Shown here: positions 34,571 to 44,058 of the stretch, piece by piece | Layout: each line of letters begins with the position of its first letter | Numbering within the stretch: position 1 is the stretch's first letter | Source: Bacteroidia bacterium | GTDB lineage: Bacteria; Bacteroidota; Bacteroidia; B-17B0; Aurantibacillaceae | DNA: 64,000 nucleotides | Direction of reading: 5' to 3' | Assembly: GCA_016787895.1 (NCBI GenBank) | Contig: JAEUTN010000010.1 | Coordinates: 97,893 to 161,892, forward strand | Translations under genes and position numbers: made by a program | Notes under the pieces: generated by a model | Seen by the model: the letters and a program-made list of their open reading frames with translations, nothing else | What the model was told of the DNA's origin: nothing | Databases searched by the model: none

Positions 34571-35857
34571 TCACCCCTTTTTCCCCACCACACATTCAAT
34601 CAAATCCTTTTCCTGAAGGTATTGGTTGGCAAGGTCGCGCAACTCGTTTGGTGTTACCGATTTTACAGCATCAAAATACTTGTCGTAAAAATCATAATCC
34701 AAACCAAACTCCCAAATGGATTTAAATTTATCAGCCAAAGAAAACGGACCGTCCACACTTCTTAAAAAATGCCCAAGGATATAATTCCTTACCGTTTCCA
34801 GTTCATTTACATCCACCAATTCATCGCGCAGCAGTTTTATTTCCTTGTAAATTTCTTCGAGTGCTTTGTCGGTCACATCGGCCCCCACCTCTGTAGAAAT
34901 AAAAAAGGAACCGGCGTGCACTAAATTGCTCAACCCGCTTCCAATGCCGTAGGTATAGCCTTTGTCCTCACGTATATTCGCCATCAAACGCGAACCAAAA
35001 TACCCTCCAAGAATGTTGTTGAGCATTTGAAATTTAAAATAATCAGGGTGCGTTTTATTGAACAACAATCGCCCTACCCTGATGGCTGACTGAATGGCGC
35101 CTTCTTTGGCAATATAGTGTTTGTTTTCAGCGGGTTTTTGAAAGCTCATTTGAGGGGTCTTTAAAGGACGAATGCTTCCCCAGGCTTGTTTTCCAAACTT
35201 CTCATTCAACACCTCCATCAAATTCTCAGGTAACAAACCCGAAGCAATGATGGTGCAATTGCCGGAGGAATAATGCGTGGTAAAAAATGTTTTAATGGCA
35301 TTCAAATCAAGGGTATCAAAATCCTCGTCCTTTACCATTAATCCATAAGGATGAGTGGGGCCATACAACAACTCGGCAAATTTTCGCCTTGCCAGTACAC
35401 TTACTTTTTGGGAGTTAATGATGTGGCGTTGTTTTTTGTTGGCCACGTGAATTTTAAATTCGTCCTGAGGAAAGGTAGGATACTTCAGCATCTCCTCAAA
35501 AAACACCAGACTTTCCTTCACGTATTTGTTCAGGGTGAAGAGGGTAACCGAGGCAAAGTCCTGCTCTACCTGAAGTTCAAGATAAGAACCATAAAAATCA
35601 ATGCCTTCGCTGAGTTCGTTGGCGGTGTAGGAGCGCGTGCCGCATTCGAGTAAAGCATTGGTGCAGGAGGCGATTAAAGTAGAAGGCTGGTAATACATGC
35701 CAGCGCGGAACAAAAATTCAATTTTGCAAATCTCCTGAGTCCCCGCCGATACTGAATAAAAAGGAATACCATTGTTAAGGGTCCGGGATTTCGCCGGAAT
35801 TACCTGAATACGATCGATGGTTTTAAAAGCGGGGGCTTGTTTACGGTTCAATATCAT
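34571..35857 (-). CDS. M16-family peptidase homologue without the HxxEH zinc site
   Basis: 428 residues with the two-domain M16 fold (IEFLFRAGMYYQPSTLIASC at the position of the zinc motif, then ILGGYFGSRLMANIREDKGYTYG, the conserved R/Y substrate-binding segment). The inverted zinc motif HxxEH is missing, so this should be the non-catalytic partner subunit. The catalytic partner is encoded at 38332-39570, three genes upstream in the same operon. It starts immediately after the stop of the membrane protein gene (no gap). Confidence 0.88.
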   Translation of the reverse strand: MILNRKQAPAFKTIDRIQVIPAKSRTLNNGIPFYSVSAGTQEICKIEFLFRAGMYYQPSTLIASCTNALLECGTRSYTANELSEGIDFYGSYLELQVEQDFASVTLFTLNKYVKESLVFFEEMLKYPTFPQDEFKIHVANKKQRHIINSQKVSVLARRKFAELLYGPTHPYGLMVKDEDFDTLDLNAIKTFFTTHYSSGNCTIIASGLLPENLMEVLNEKFGKQAWGSIRPLKTPQMSFQKPAENKHYIAKEGAIQSAIRVGRLLFNKTHPDYFKFQMLNNILGGYFGSRLMANIREDKGYTYGIGSGLSNLVHAGSFFISTEVGADVTDKALEEIYKEIKLLRDELVDVNELETVRNYILGHFLRSVDGPFSLADKFKSIWEFGLDYDFYDKYFDAVKSVTPNELRDLANQYLQEKDLIECVVGKKG

Positions 35858-37729
35858 TTAGAGTAAGGGTTTTTGAGTCACTTTTTCAATGAAAGGATAA
35901 TATTCTTTAGGTATTGTAAAATTAACACCTGCGCCATGAAGTTCATAGATATTTAACTTATGGACTGACACTTCCAATTCATGTTTATCGATGTTCCAAA
36001 TGTAAACCTTCATTGTATTTAATCCTTCGGGGATTGGTCCAACCGTAAGTTTAAGTGTCTTTTTCTCCCCGTTCAAATCATCATCCAGCCAGTGTAACTG
36101 GGCTCTGCTGTAATAAACCGTTTCGTTGTTAGCGTTTTCAACACTTAAAACTAAAAAGGACTTAAATGGAGAGGGTACTTTTTTAAAAAACAGCTCAATT
36201 TCCAATTCCATGGAATTCCTGGAACTCAAACTACTGTCCTGGATCTTTAAAAATTCGAGGAACTCTTCTTGTCCACTATAATAGCGCGGCAAGCTATCCA
36301 GTTTCGCAAACTGTATACGTTGTATAGGATGTTTACGTTTTAATAGAACATGATCCCAGTATTTGTCCACCATTAGTTCATCATAAAAAGGATCGTAATA
36401 GGGCTTTTCTCTTCTTTCAGCAATAAAATAATCACAATTCATTCGCATAGGAAATGCGATATCCATTGGATTTAAGGGTGAGCCTCCTCTGTAATTCATA
36501 AAGGCATAGTTCATTTCCCTGTTTACGTGCCCTCCAATGGTGAAAGGCTCAGGAAACAGTGCCTTTTGTTTAAGCAATTCCGTATAAAATGCCTTAGGAA
36601 TAACATGATAAAAATAATGCGTAAAGCTTTCAAGATTATAAGATAAAACAAAGTAAACCAAACTTGTGCTTGTGAATAAGAGTGCCACAGCTTTTGATAA
36701 CAAAGCGGGTACGGACTCAAATAAAAAAACCAAAGTCAATGCATAAATCACATACAGATAAAGCCCGGTCCGATCTTCTGGGTAATTCACTTTTAAAATC
36801 TGTTTCTGAAGGTAGATGCCAATAACCAATGCAGTAAAAACAAAAGTGTAAAATACTCCCGGTTCAAAAATCGCCATGATGCGAAAGGGGCGTTTGAAAA
36901 AATGCACAATTGAAAAGCTTAATGCCAAAAGAAAAAGAAAAAGCAAAATAACCTGAATCCAAAGCGCATTGCTTCCGAACACAAATTGCATCAATGATTT
37001 AAACGTTACTTGCCAGTAATCTTCTCCCCAACCACTGTCCAGTACACCTTTTTCTTTATAAAAAAAGGAAAATTTTATCCAGAACAACAGAACCAACAGG
37101 TTCATCCCTTGCAGAACAAAGTTTTTCAGGCTGGTCAATTGTTTGTGATACAATTGAAATGCTAAAACCAGAAGCCACAACAGCAGCACAAGTACCAGCA
37201 AGGTAAGATTAGCCGCTAAGGCAAGTTGAATGCAAAGAGAAAAGAGGACAAGTGCCTTAAACCTCAAGTTTGAAAAATACTCTTGAAGAAAAGAAAAACC
37301 CAGCACCATCAATGCCATGGATAAACCATACCCCCGGCAGAGCTGGAAAAAGTCGAGAAAGTTGAACGTAAGAATAAAACAAGTGATCAATAGAACACGA
37401 GTGGCATAATGCTTCAAATAAGGAAAAAACCGGTAAACACCCCAACACAATAACAGAAATGATAAAAGATTGGGCAACCTGAGTACAAATCGGTGCGAAC
37501 CGCCAAGGTGGTAACAAATGTTGGCCAAAGCGCTGTTTAAAACATGATTGTTTGTGTAAACGTGTGCTTTGTATGGCAGGTAATCATCACTCTGTACATA
37601 AAAGAAAAAGGTGGAGGCCTCATCGTGACTGAAGGGAATAAAAAAGGCCCTCAAAGCCACAACAACAAACACAATGCCACAGAGTAACCAATACAGTCGT
37701 ATAAAATTTTTCTCTAAGAAAACGTTCAT
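35858..37729 (-). CDS. Multi-pass membrane protein, GT-C (GT39-like) glycosyltransferase candidate
   Basis: 623 residues. About ten to twelve membrane helices fill the first ~400 residues; a soluble C-terminal domain of ~200 residues follows. The first loop after helix 1 contains FIPFSHDEASTFFFY, the acidic DE motif expected in GT-C/ArnT-like enzymes that use polyprenol-phosphate sugars. That makes a link to the mannosyltransferase at 22726 possible. The family assignment is tentative. It overlaps the adenylyltransferase gene by 4 bp, and the M16 homologue follows without a gap. Confidence 0.6.
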   Translation of the reverse strand: MNVFLEKNFIRLYWLLCGIVFVVVALRAFFIPFSHDEASTFFFYVQSDDYLPYKAHVYTNNHVLNSALANICYHLGGSHRFVLRLPNLLSFLLLCWGVYRFFPYLKHYATRVLLITCFILTFNFLDFFQLCRGYGLSMALMVLGFSFLQEYFSNLRFKALVLFSLCIQLALAANLTLLVLVLLLWLLVLAFQLYHKQLTSLKNFVLQGMNLLVLLFWIKFSFFYKEKGVLDSGWGEDYWQVTFKSLMQFVFGSNALWIQVILLFLFLLALSFSIVHFFKRPFRIMAIFEPGVFYTFVFTALVIGIYLQKQILKVNYPEDRTGLYLYVIYALTLVFLFESVPALLSKAVALLFTSTSLVYFVLSYNLESFTHYFYHVIPKAFYTELLKQKALFPEPFTIGGHVNREMNYAFMNYRGGSPLNPMDIAFPMRMNCDYFIAERREKPYYDPFYDELMVDKYWDHVLLKRKHPIQRIQFAKLDSLPRYYSGQEEFLEFLKIQDSSLSSRNSMELEIELFFKKVPSPFKSFLVLSVENANNETVYYSRAQLHWLDDDLNGEKKTLKLTVGPIPEGLNTMKVYIWNIDKHELEVSVHKLNIYELHGAGVNFTIPKEYYPFIEKVTQKPLL

Positions 37730-38331
37730 TCAAGCAGGTATTTTTGGTGTTTGTTGAATTTTTCAAGTGTGCGGATACCGGAAGAAGAAATGTGTTCAAA
37801 CTCCTTATCACAATAAATGTTCACAATGTTGATGTTGGGCATCAGCTCCTGCATGTAACGGTACTGGTTTTGCTCGTATTGAAAATCAGTTGAATTTCTG
37901 AGCCCTCTGATTAACACCGGATCATCCCCTACGGCTGTGAGAAGGTCGGTAAGCAAACTGTTGTAATGTTCAATCTGCCGGTTTTGAATCGATTTGGGAA
38001 TCTCCCAGGTTCTTTCATCCTTTGCAGGATTTTGACCTATGGCAATAATCACCTTATCAAAAATACGCTCGGCTTTTTGCAACACATTGTAATGCCCTTT
38101 GTGAAAGGGATTAAAACTTCCCGCAAACACAGCTATGCGCGGCTTAAAACCCTGCAAAAATTCCGCGTGCAAGGCACTGTTGGGCTTTGATTTTAAAAAC
38201 TCCAGACGAATTTTCACGTAGGTTCGGTAAGGCAGGTGTTGGTGTAGCCTGAATTGTTCCATTTCGTGCAGGCAACTCTCGTTTAAAGGGTGCGCTTTGT
38301 CAAAAAAAGCACTGTCGTTAAAAGTGTCCAT
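37726..38331 (-). CDS. CoaD-like adenylyltransferase with N-terminal extension
   Basis: 201 residues. The C-terminal ~137 residues form a nucleotidyltransferase of the phosphopantetheine adenylyltransferase type: FAGSFNPFHKGH (with HxGH, H77 to H80) and the C-terminal ISSSGIR. Standard CoaD has this motif near residue 10 and is ~160 residues long, so about 64 extra residues precede the domain here. The Asp in CoaD's GSFDP is Asn. It may be the CoA-pathway enzyme or a diverged relative. It sits head to tail between a catalytic M16 peptidase (0-bp gap) and a membrane protein (4-bp overlap). Confidence 0.8.
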   Translation of the reverse strand: MDTFNDSAFFDKAHPLNESCLHEMEQFRLHQHLPYRTYVKIRLEFLKSKPNSALHAEFLQGFKPRIAVFAGSFNPFHKGHYNVLQKAERIFDKVIIAIGQNPAKDERTWEIPKSIQNRQIEHYNSLLTDLLTAVGDDPVLIRGLRNSTDFQYEQNQYRYMQELMPNINIVNIYCDKEFEHISSSGIRTLEKFNKHQKYLLE

Positions 38332-39570
38332 TTATTTCCTGGCTAAATAATACAGCGTACTGCAATTGGTTTCGTTCAAAATCAGATTGGCCTGAGCGCG
38401 TATGGCTTCAGGGGTAACGGCATTGTATTTTTCTATTTCGCGGTTAATCAGGTCGGCATCGCCCAGCAATTCAGAAACCGCGAGGTTGGTGGCTTTGGTG
38501 AGAATGTCGGTTTCACCAAAAGAAATACTGGATTCCACCTTGTTTTTGCATTTTTGCAATTCTTTTTCGTCTACCAGTTCGGTTTTGATCTTTTCCAACT
38601 CCGCTATCACAGCCGCCTCAGCCTCTTCCATTTTTACATGATCCGGAATTTTCCCGCTAATCACCAGCAGCCCCTTGTCCATGTCGCCCATCACATAGGC
38701 GTTCAGTTCGTTGAACAGTTGTTTATCCTTCACCAGGGTTTTATACAAACGCGAGGAATTTCCCCTGCTCAGAATATCCGACAACAAATCGATTGTATAG
38801 TACTCCGGATCGTAGCGCGAACACATGTGATACACTTTGTACAAGGCGCTGGCCGGAACATCCCGTTCCACCGTAAGTTTTCGGGCCTCGGTTTGTTTGG
38901 GTTCTGCCGGAAGCTTGCGCCGGGTGCGAACACCGGCATCAATGGGTTCGAACCATTTTTCGGCAAGGGTTTTAACTTCATCGGTATTCACATTGCCGGC
39001 CACTACTAATATGGCATTCGACGGAGAATAATGTTGTTTGAAAAAATCTTTCACATCCTGCATCACGGCCTGTTCGATGTGCGCGATTTCTTTTCCGATG
39101 GTGGCCCATTTGTACGGATGCACTTTATACGCCAATGGTCTTAGCAACAACCACACATCACCATAGGGCTGATTCAGGTAACGCTGTTTAAACTCTTCAA
39201 TCACCACGCTGCGCTGCACTTCTAAACTTTTATCGGTAAAAGCCAGACTCAGCATACGATCACTTTCCAGCCAAAACGCGGTTTCCAGATTTTCAGGAGG
39301 AACCGTACAATAATAATTGGTAATGTCGTTGGTGGTAAAGGCGTTGTTTTCTCCCCCCACCATTTGAAGGGGTTCATCGTAATTTGGAATGTTCACACTT
39401 CCGCCAAACATAAGGTGTTCGAACAAATGGGCAAAACCGGTTTTATTTTCATCCTCATCGCGCGCGCCCACATCGTATAGCAGGTTAACACAGGCCATGG
39501 GTGTGCTGATGTCGCGATGCACAATCACTTTCAGGTTATTTTTTAAAGTAAAGCGTTGAAATTCTATCAT
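38332..39570 (-). CDS. M16-family zinc metallopeptidase
   Basis: 412 residues. The inverted zinc motif HLFEH (H48 to H52) is intact, and the downstream glutamate ligand lies in SVVIEEFKQR. Members in this class act as a pair with an inactive subunit and degrade peptides. The inactive partner is encoded at 34571-35857 in the same operon. No clear signal peptide is seen, so a cytoplasmic or periplasmic location is undecided. It is the first gene of a four-gene operon. Confidence 0.93.
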   Translation of the reverse strand: MIEFQRFTLKNNLKVIVHRDISTPMACVNLLYDVGARDEDENKTGFAHLFEHLMFGGSVNIPNYDEPLQMVGGENNAFTTNDITNYYCTVPPENLETAFWLESDRMLSLAFTDKSLEVQRSVVIEEFKQRYLNQPYGDVWLLLRPLAYKVHPYKWATIGKEIAHIEQAVMQDVKDFFKQHYSPSNAILVVAGNVNTDEVKTLAEKWFEPIDAGVRTRRKLPAEPKQTEARKLTVERDVPASALYKVYHMCSRYDPEYYTIDLLSDILSRGNSSRLYKTLVKDKQLFNELNAYVMGDMDKGLLVISGKIPDHVKMEEAEAAVIAELEKIKTELVDEKELQKCKNKVESSISFGETDILTKATNLAVSELLGDADLINREIEKYNAVTPEAIRAQANLILNETNCSTLYYLARK

Positions 39571-39607
39571 ACGGGTGTCAGTAAAGTTATTAATTAATCA
39601 GGGCAAT

Positions 39608-40567
39608 CTAGTCCAACGACTTTTCAAGTGCAGCCATTGTTTTGACCTGTGATTTAAAAGCGCTCCAAATTTCCTCTACCACCTCAGCGGCGGGTTTTAT
39701 TTCCCTTATCATGGCGCTTACCTGTCCTATTTCGAGTTCTCCTTCCTGCAAATCCCCTTCGAACATGCCTTTTTTGGCCCGGGCCCTGCCCAGCAATGCG
39801 CTTAATTCCTCCTTGCTTGCCCCTCTTTTCTCCGCCGCATCGACCTCCTGAAAAAATTTATTTTTCAGTAATCGCACGGGGGTCAGTTGTTTTAAAGTGA
39901 GTTGGGTATCCCCTTCATTACTGTTGATGACGGTAGTTTTAAAATTGAGGTGCGCGCTGCTTTCCGGGGTAGCCACAAAACGGCTGCCCACCTGCACCCC
40001 GTCAGCGCCCAGGGCAAACGCGGCTGCCATTTGGTTTCCGGTGGCAATGCCTCCGGCGGCTATCAAAGGCAAACGCACGGCTTTCCGGATTTGCGGAATC
40101 AGTACCAGAGTGGTGGTCTCTTCTCTTCCATTGTGTCCACCGGCTTCAAACCCTTCTGCCACAATAGCGTCAACTCCGGCTTCTTCGCATTTTTGGGCAA
40201 ATTTTACCGCGCTTACCACATGCACTACTGTTATGCCTTTGCTTTTCAAATGGGAGGTCCAGGTTTTGGGGTTCCCGGCAGAGGTAAACACAATCTTAAC
40301 GCCCTCTTCTACAATAATTTCCATTAACTTTTCAATTTCCGGATAGAGGAGCGGGACGTTTACACCAAATGGTTTTTTGGTAGCCGCTTTGCATTTTTGA
40401 ATATGGGTTCTGAGCACATCGGGGTACATGCTGCCTGATCCTATTAATCCAAGCCCACCGGCATTGCTGACGGCGCTGGCCAGTTCCCAGCCGCTGCACC
40501 AGATCATGCCGGCCTGTACAATCGGTTTTTCAATGTTAAAGAGTTGACAGATGCGATTTCCCTTCAT
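39608..40567 (-). CDS. Nitronate monooxygenase / FabK-like FMN enzyme
   Basis: 319 residues, TIM-barrel flavoprotein of the NPD group. Motifs: PIVQAGMIWCSGWELASAVS at the start, VVHVVSAVKFAQKCEEAGVD, EGFEAGGHNG with the catalytic His, and AAGGIATGNQMAAAFALGAD for FMN phosphate. Activity could be nitronate oxidation or enoyl-ACP reduction; the sequence does not decide. It stands alone, divergent from the DUF6089 gene. Confidence 0.88.
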   Translation of the reverse strand: MKGNRICQLFNIEKPIVQAGMIWCSGWELASAVSNAGGLGLIGSGSMYPDVLRTHIQKCKAATKKPFGVNVPLLYPEIEKLMEIIVEEGVKIVFTSAGNPKTWTSHLKSKGITVVHVVSAVKFAQKCEEAGVDAIVAEGFEAGGHNGREETTTLVLIPQIRKAVRLPLIAAGGIATGNQMAAAFALGADGVQVGSRFVATPESSAHLNFKTTVINSNEGDTQLTLKQLTPVRLLKNKFFQEVDAAEKRGASKEELSALLGRARAKKGMFEGDLQEGELEIGQVSAMIREIKPAAEVVEEIWSAFKSQVKTMAALEKSLD

Positions 40568-40659
40568 AGGCGTTATATTCAGCCGGAAAATTAGCTTTTT
40601 TAAGTGTATTTAGCTTAAAGCCCCTGTTTTAATTCACTTTCGGCAACGCAAAATATTTC

Positions 40660-40667
40660 TATCTTTG
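40660..40667 (+). promoter_or_regulatory. Promoter -7 box
   Basis: TATCTTTG ends 15 bp before the GTG at 40683. Confidence 0.65.
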
Positions 40668-40682
40668 AAATTCTGTTAACGC

Positions 40683-41591
40683 GTGCGCAAGTCCCTCTTC
40701 ATACTAATTTCTCTTTTTACAGCAGGATACATGCAATCGCAATGGCTCTGGGATTTTGGCGGCAACGTAGGGGCATCCAATTACCTGGGCGACATTGGTG
40801 GGAGTGAAGGTACCGGCAGGGCCTTTGTGTCGGATATGAAATTATCCCAAACCCGCTGGAATGTTGGTGGTTTTGCACGTTACCGCTGGAAACAAAAAAC
40901 CTCCATCCGTTTAGCACTCGATTATTTAAGGGTTCAGGGGGATGATAAATTAACCACAAACCCGGCCAGGAACTACAGGAATTTCAACTTCAGAAACGAT
41001 ATTTTTGACCTTGCTTTTACCTTCCACTATTACTTTTTCGAAAACAACGACCTTGGCAGGACCTACCGTTACAGAAACGGTATGCGTTTGTATTTTTTCG
41101 GAGGTTTAGGCACCTGCATGTCGAATCCCAAAACATTGTACCAGGGCAATTGGGTGGCCTTGCAACCTTTGGCCACCGAAGGAAAAACCTATTCCAAGTT
41201 TTTTATGAATATTCCCCTGGGTGCCGGAGCCTATTTTACATTTAATAAAAAACACCGCATAGGGATTGAATTAAATTACCGTTATGTGTTTACCGACTAT
41301 CTGGATGACATCAGCGGGCAATACCCCAGCGACCCCGGTGATGATTACACCAGAGGCCTCATTTTGAGAACTCCCGAACTGGGTGATGCCGCTATAGCAG
41401 CCAACCCCGGGGTTTATTATTCCCACACCTGGGGGGCCAAGCGCGGAGAAAACACCAACAAAGACTCTTACGTTACGCTTAGTCTCAGTTATTCCTATGT
41501 CATCCGCGGCAGGGCAAGTTTCTACCGTATGAAAAACACAGGCTACTTCAGCAAAAAACGTAAGATGCGCAAAATCAGAGCCAAATTCTAA
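40683..41591 (+). CDS. DUF6089-family outer-membrane protein
   Basis: 302 residues with a signal peptide (MRKSLFILISLFTAGYMQSQ) and GTG start. The mature part opens WLWDFGGNVGASNYLGDIGG, the recognisable DUF6089 N-terminus, and continues as a barrel with many aromatic residues. The end is basic (KKRKMRKIRAKF). Bacteroidota members of this group lie close to Bam/OmpH genes or to T9SS-related loci; here neither is present. Its function is unknown. Confidence 0.8.
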   Translation: MRKSLFILISLFTAGYMQSQWLWDFGGNVGASNYLGDIGGSEGTGRAFVSDMKLSQTRWNVGGFARYRWKQKTSIRLALDYLRVQGDDKLTTNPARNYRNFNFRNDIFDLAFTFHYYFFENNDLGRTYRYRNGMRLYFFGGLGTCMSNPKTLYQGNWVALQPLATEGKTYSKFFMNIPLGAGAYFTFNKKHRIGIELNYRYVFTDYLDDISGQYPSDPGDDYTRGLILRTPELGDAAIAANPGVYYSHTWGAKRGENTNKDSYVTLSLSYSYVIRGRASFYRMKNTGYFSKKRKMRKIRAKF

Positions 41592-41641
41592 AGTTTTTGT
41601 TCACGTTTATCCTTCTATGAATACCTAATACCATATTAACA

Positions 41642-42121
41642 ATGATCACAGCCCATTCTTTACTATCACCATTTTTTAAGTTCGTTTCACTGTTCGTTTT
41701 TATTTTTCTGCTTTCCTGCACTTCCAAAACACCGGAGGGCATTGACACTTCGGCGGTCAGCAATTCATCCAGCGCCGAAGGCAAAACATCAGATGTGCCC
41801 GATATCAAATTTGATGAAGAAGAATTTGATTTTGGAAAAATTATTCAGGGAGAAAAAGTGAGCCACTCCTTTTTTTTCAGAAACACCGGGACTAAAAACC
41901 TGATCATCAGCAGTGCCAGCGGAAGTTGCGGTTGTACAGTTCCCGAATGGCCAAAAGAACCCATCCTGCCCGGACAAAGCAATAAAATAGAAGTGATTTT
42001 TAGCAGCGAAGGAAAAAGCGGCTACCAGGAAAAAACAATCACCGTGGTAACCAATTGCGAACCCTCCACAAGGGTGATACGCATAAAATGCGAAATAATT
42101 GTTGCCGAAACCGCAAGGTAA
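41642..42121 (+). CDS. DUF1573 lipoprotein
   Basis: 159 residues. A long hydrophobic signal ends in lipobox LLSC. A Ser/Thr/Glu-rich spacer follows, then a DUF1573 Ig-like domain (about 55-155) with FDFGKIIQGEKVSHSFFFRN and GSCGCTVPEWPKEPILPGQ. The function is unknown. It precedes yajC-ybbR-coaE, a conserved Bacteroidota gene order; yajC also has its own promoter. Confidence 0.88.
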   Translation: MITAHSLLSPFFKFVSLFVFIFLLSCTSKTPEGIDTSAVSNSSSAEGKTSDVPDIKFDEEEFDFGKIIQGEKVSHSFFFRNTGTKNLIISSASGSCGCTVPEWPKEPILPGQSNKIEVIFSSEGKSGYQEKTITVVTNCEPSTRVIRIKCEIIVAETAR

Positions 42122-42125
42122 TGCC

Positions 42126-42133
42126 TACATTTG
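42126..42133 (+). promoter_or_regulatory. Promoter -7 box for the yajC operon
   Basis: TACATTTG, immediately after the DUF1573 stop codon and 35 bp before yajC. Confidence 0.7.
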
Positions 42134-42167
42134 CTAAACATTTAAACACTAAAAAAACAACGAAACA

Positions 42168-42491
42168 ATGAACGAGTTACTGATTTTAATGATGGATCCA
42201 AAGGGTCAAGGTGGTGGTGGTGCTATGAATTTTGTAATGATGGGAGCCATAATTCTAGTATTTTACTTTTTTATGATCCGCCCTCAGATGAAAAAAGCCA
42301 AGGAGCAAAAAAAATACATTGAGGCTTTGAAAAAAGGCGACAAAATTTTAACCATTGGCGGTATTTATGGTAAAATTGTTGAAGTAAACGAAGACGCCAC
42401 CATACTGATGGAAGTGGAAGACGGCACCAAAATGAAAATCTCTAAAAACGCTGTATCACACGACGCTTCGCTTAACCTAAACCAAAACTAA
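42168..42491 (+). CDS. yajC: Preprotein translocase subunit YajC
   Basis: 107 residues. One membrane helix (AMNFVMMGAIILVFYFFMIR) is followed by QMKKAKEQKKYIEALKKGDK and ILTIGGIYGKIVEVNEDA, the classical YajC pattern. It associates with SecDF-YidC at the inner membrane. The YbbR gene starts 4 bases after its stop. Confidence 0.96.
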   Translation: MNELLILMMDPKGQGGGGAMNFVMMGAIILVFYFFMIRPQMKKAKEQKKYIEALKKGDKILTIGGIYGKIVEVNEDATILMEVEDGTKMKISKNAVSHDASLNLNQN

Positions 42492-42495
42492 TCCT

Positions 42496-43458
42496 TTGGC
42501 TTCTGCTAAAAGCAAATACAGTTTAAACACGAAAAAGCCTGGAAAAACCAAGGCTTTTTTTATTTGCCTTGGCATTGCCACCTTCTTATGGTTGGTACAC
42601 TCCTTAAACCGAATTTACCCTTACACTTTTAAAATTCCCGTTGAGTTCAGAAACATACCGGTGAACAAACGCCCCATGCTCGAACTGCCCGAATACATCA
42701 GCGTGGATGTGAAAGCCAGTGGCCTTAAACTGGCTTTGATTCAGTTAAACGAATCCAAACGGAATTTTATCATCGACTTCAATCAGCTCAAAACGGTTAA
42801 CCGTGAACAGAATTATATTCTTTCGTCATCGGCCCTGAACCTCAACAAACGCTTCCGCTTCGAAGCGCAAATCAAAGGAATCAGTCCCGATACCCTGTAT
42901 TTCAGTGAAAAAACGGGTTATCAGAAAATTGTTCCTGTAAAGGTGCCCCTGTATGTTAAATGCAAAGAAGGGTATGGTTACAAACGCCCTGTTCTTCAAC
43001 CGGCTTTCCTTACCATTTGGGGCGACACCAACATCATTGAAAAAATAGACACCCTTTATACCCAGGCGCTGAGCTTAAATAATCTCAGCCAAAGCACCCA
43101 GGCCCAGTTGCAACTCATTAAACCCAACGCGGAAGTTCATACCACCACCAACGATGTTTCGGTGAGGTTAGATGTAGCCAGACTGATACAGGAAACCGTG
43201 AGCATTCCGGTTCATAGTGTAAAAACCTTGCAAAACCAACAGGTACGAATGTTTCCATCGAGCGTAAAGGTTACCTTCACCTCCCTGCAAAATGCCTTTA
43301 GCATGGCCGATACCCTTCAGTTCAAAGCGCAGATTAATGTGGAAAAGGTCAACCCCAAAACAAACAAATGTCCGGTGTTTCTTGGAAGTGCCCCAAAACA
43401 AATTACCGTTTTGGAAATAGAACCGGCGGAAGTTGAAATTTTAATCCTTAAAAACTGA
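42496..43458 (+). CDS. YbbR-domain membrane protein
   Basis: 320 residues from a TTG start. One N-terminal membrane helix (KAFFICLGIATFLWLVHSLN) precedes two to three YbbR-like repeats (LPEYISVDVKASGLKLAL, RPVLQPAFLTIWGDTNIIE, MFPSSVKVTFTS). In Firmicutes YbbR/CdaR controls the diadenylate cyclase CdaA; no cyclase gene is adjacent here, so the partner is open. It overlaps the coaE start by one base (TGATG). Confidence 0.85.
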   Translation: MASAKSKYSLNTKKPGKTKAFFICLGIATFLWLVHSLNRIYPYTFKIPVEFRNIPVNKRPMLELPEYISVDVKASGLKLALIQLNESKRNFIIDFNQLKTVNREQNYILSSSALNLNKRFRFEAQIKGISPDTLYFSEKTGYQKIVPVKVPLYVKCKEGYGYKRPVLQPAFLTIWGDTNIIEKIDTLYTQALSLNNLSQSTQAQLQLIKPNAEVHTTTNDVSVRLDVARLIQETVSIPVHSVKTLQNQQVRMFPSSVKVTFTSLQNAFSMADTLQFKAQINVEKVNPKTNKCPVFLGSAPKQITVLEIEPAEVEILILKN

Positions 43459-44045
43459 TGGTGCTTGGATTAACAGGCGGGATTGGCAGTGGTAAAAGCA
43501 CCGTAGCTCAATTGTTTGTTCTGCTGGGCTGGAAACACTTTAACAGCGATCAGGCAGCTAAGGCACTTTATTTTGAACCAAACATCAAAAACAAGGTAAA
43601 GGCTTTGTTGGGCGAAGACAGCTACCACAGCAATGGCCAATTGAACAAAGCCTACATCAGCTCAAAGGTGTTCAGCGACCCCGCCCTGCTCAAGGCCTTG
43701 AACGCCCTCCTCCACCCTGCAGTTAAGGAAAAATTTGAGGCTTTTTGCCGGAAGCATAAAAACGCTCTTATTCTTAAGGAAAGCGCCTTGTTATTTGAAG
43801 CCGGGGCTGAGCAAAGCCTTGACAAAATTGCAGTGGTACTTGCCCCCGAAGAGTTGCGCATTCAAAGAGTGATGGAAAGAGATCAGCTTAACAGAGAGCA
43901 AGTGCTGGGCCGTTTGAAAAACCAAATGTCGCAGGAAGAAAAAATGAAAAAAGCAGATGTGGTGATTATGAATGATGGAAAACAGTCATTAATAGAACAA
44001 GTGATTAAAACACACGAGGCTTTGATTAAAAGCTCCAAAAACTAA
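43458..44045 (+). CDS. coaE: Dephospho-CoA kinase
   Basis: 195 residues, normal size. Walker A is GLTGGIGSGKST. The CoA-lid region and ERDQLNREQVLGRLKNQMSQ near the C-terminus match the family. It phosphorylates dephospho-CoA in the last step of CoA synthesis. It is translationally coupled to ybbR. Confidence 0.95.
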   Translation: MVLGLTGGIGSGKSTVAQLFVLLGWKHFNSDQAAKALYFEPNIKNKVKALLGEDSYHSNGQLNKAYISSKVFSDPALLKALNALLHPAVKEKFEAFCRKHKNALILKESALLFEAGAEQSLDKIAVVLAPEELRIQRVMERDQLNREQVLGRLKNQMSQEEKMKKADVVIMNDGKQSLIEQVIKTHEALIKSSKN

Positions 44046-44058
44046 ACACCTCCGGTTT

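Noticed and set aside
38554..39009. Plus-strand frame opposite the catalytic M16 gene
   Set aside because: Overlaps an intact conserved gene; no recognisable protein features.
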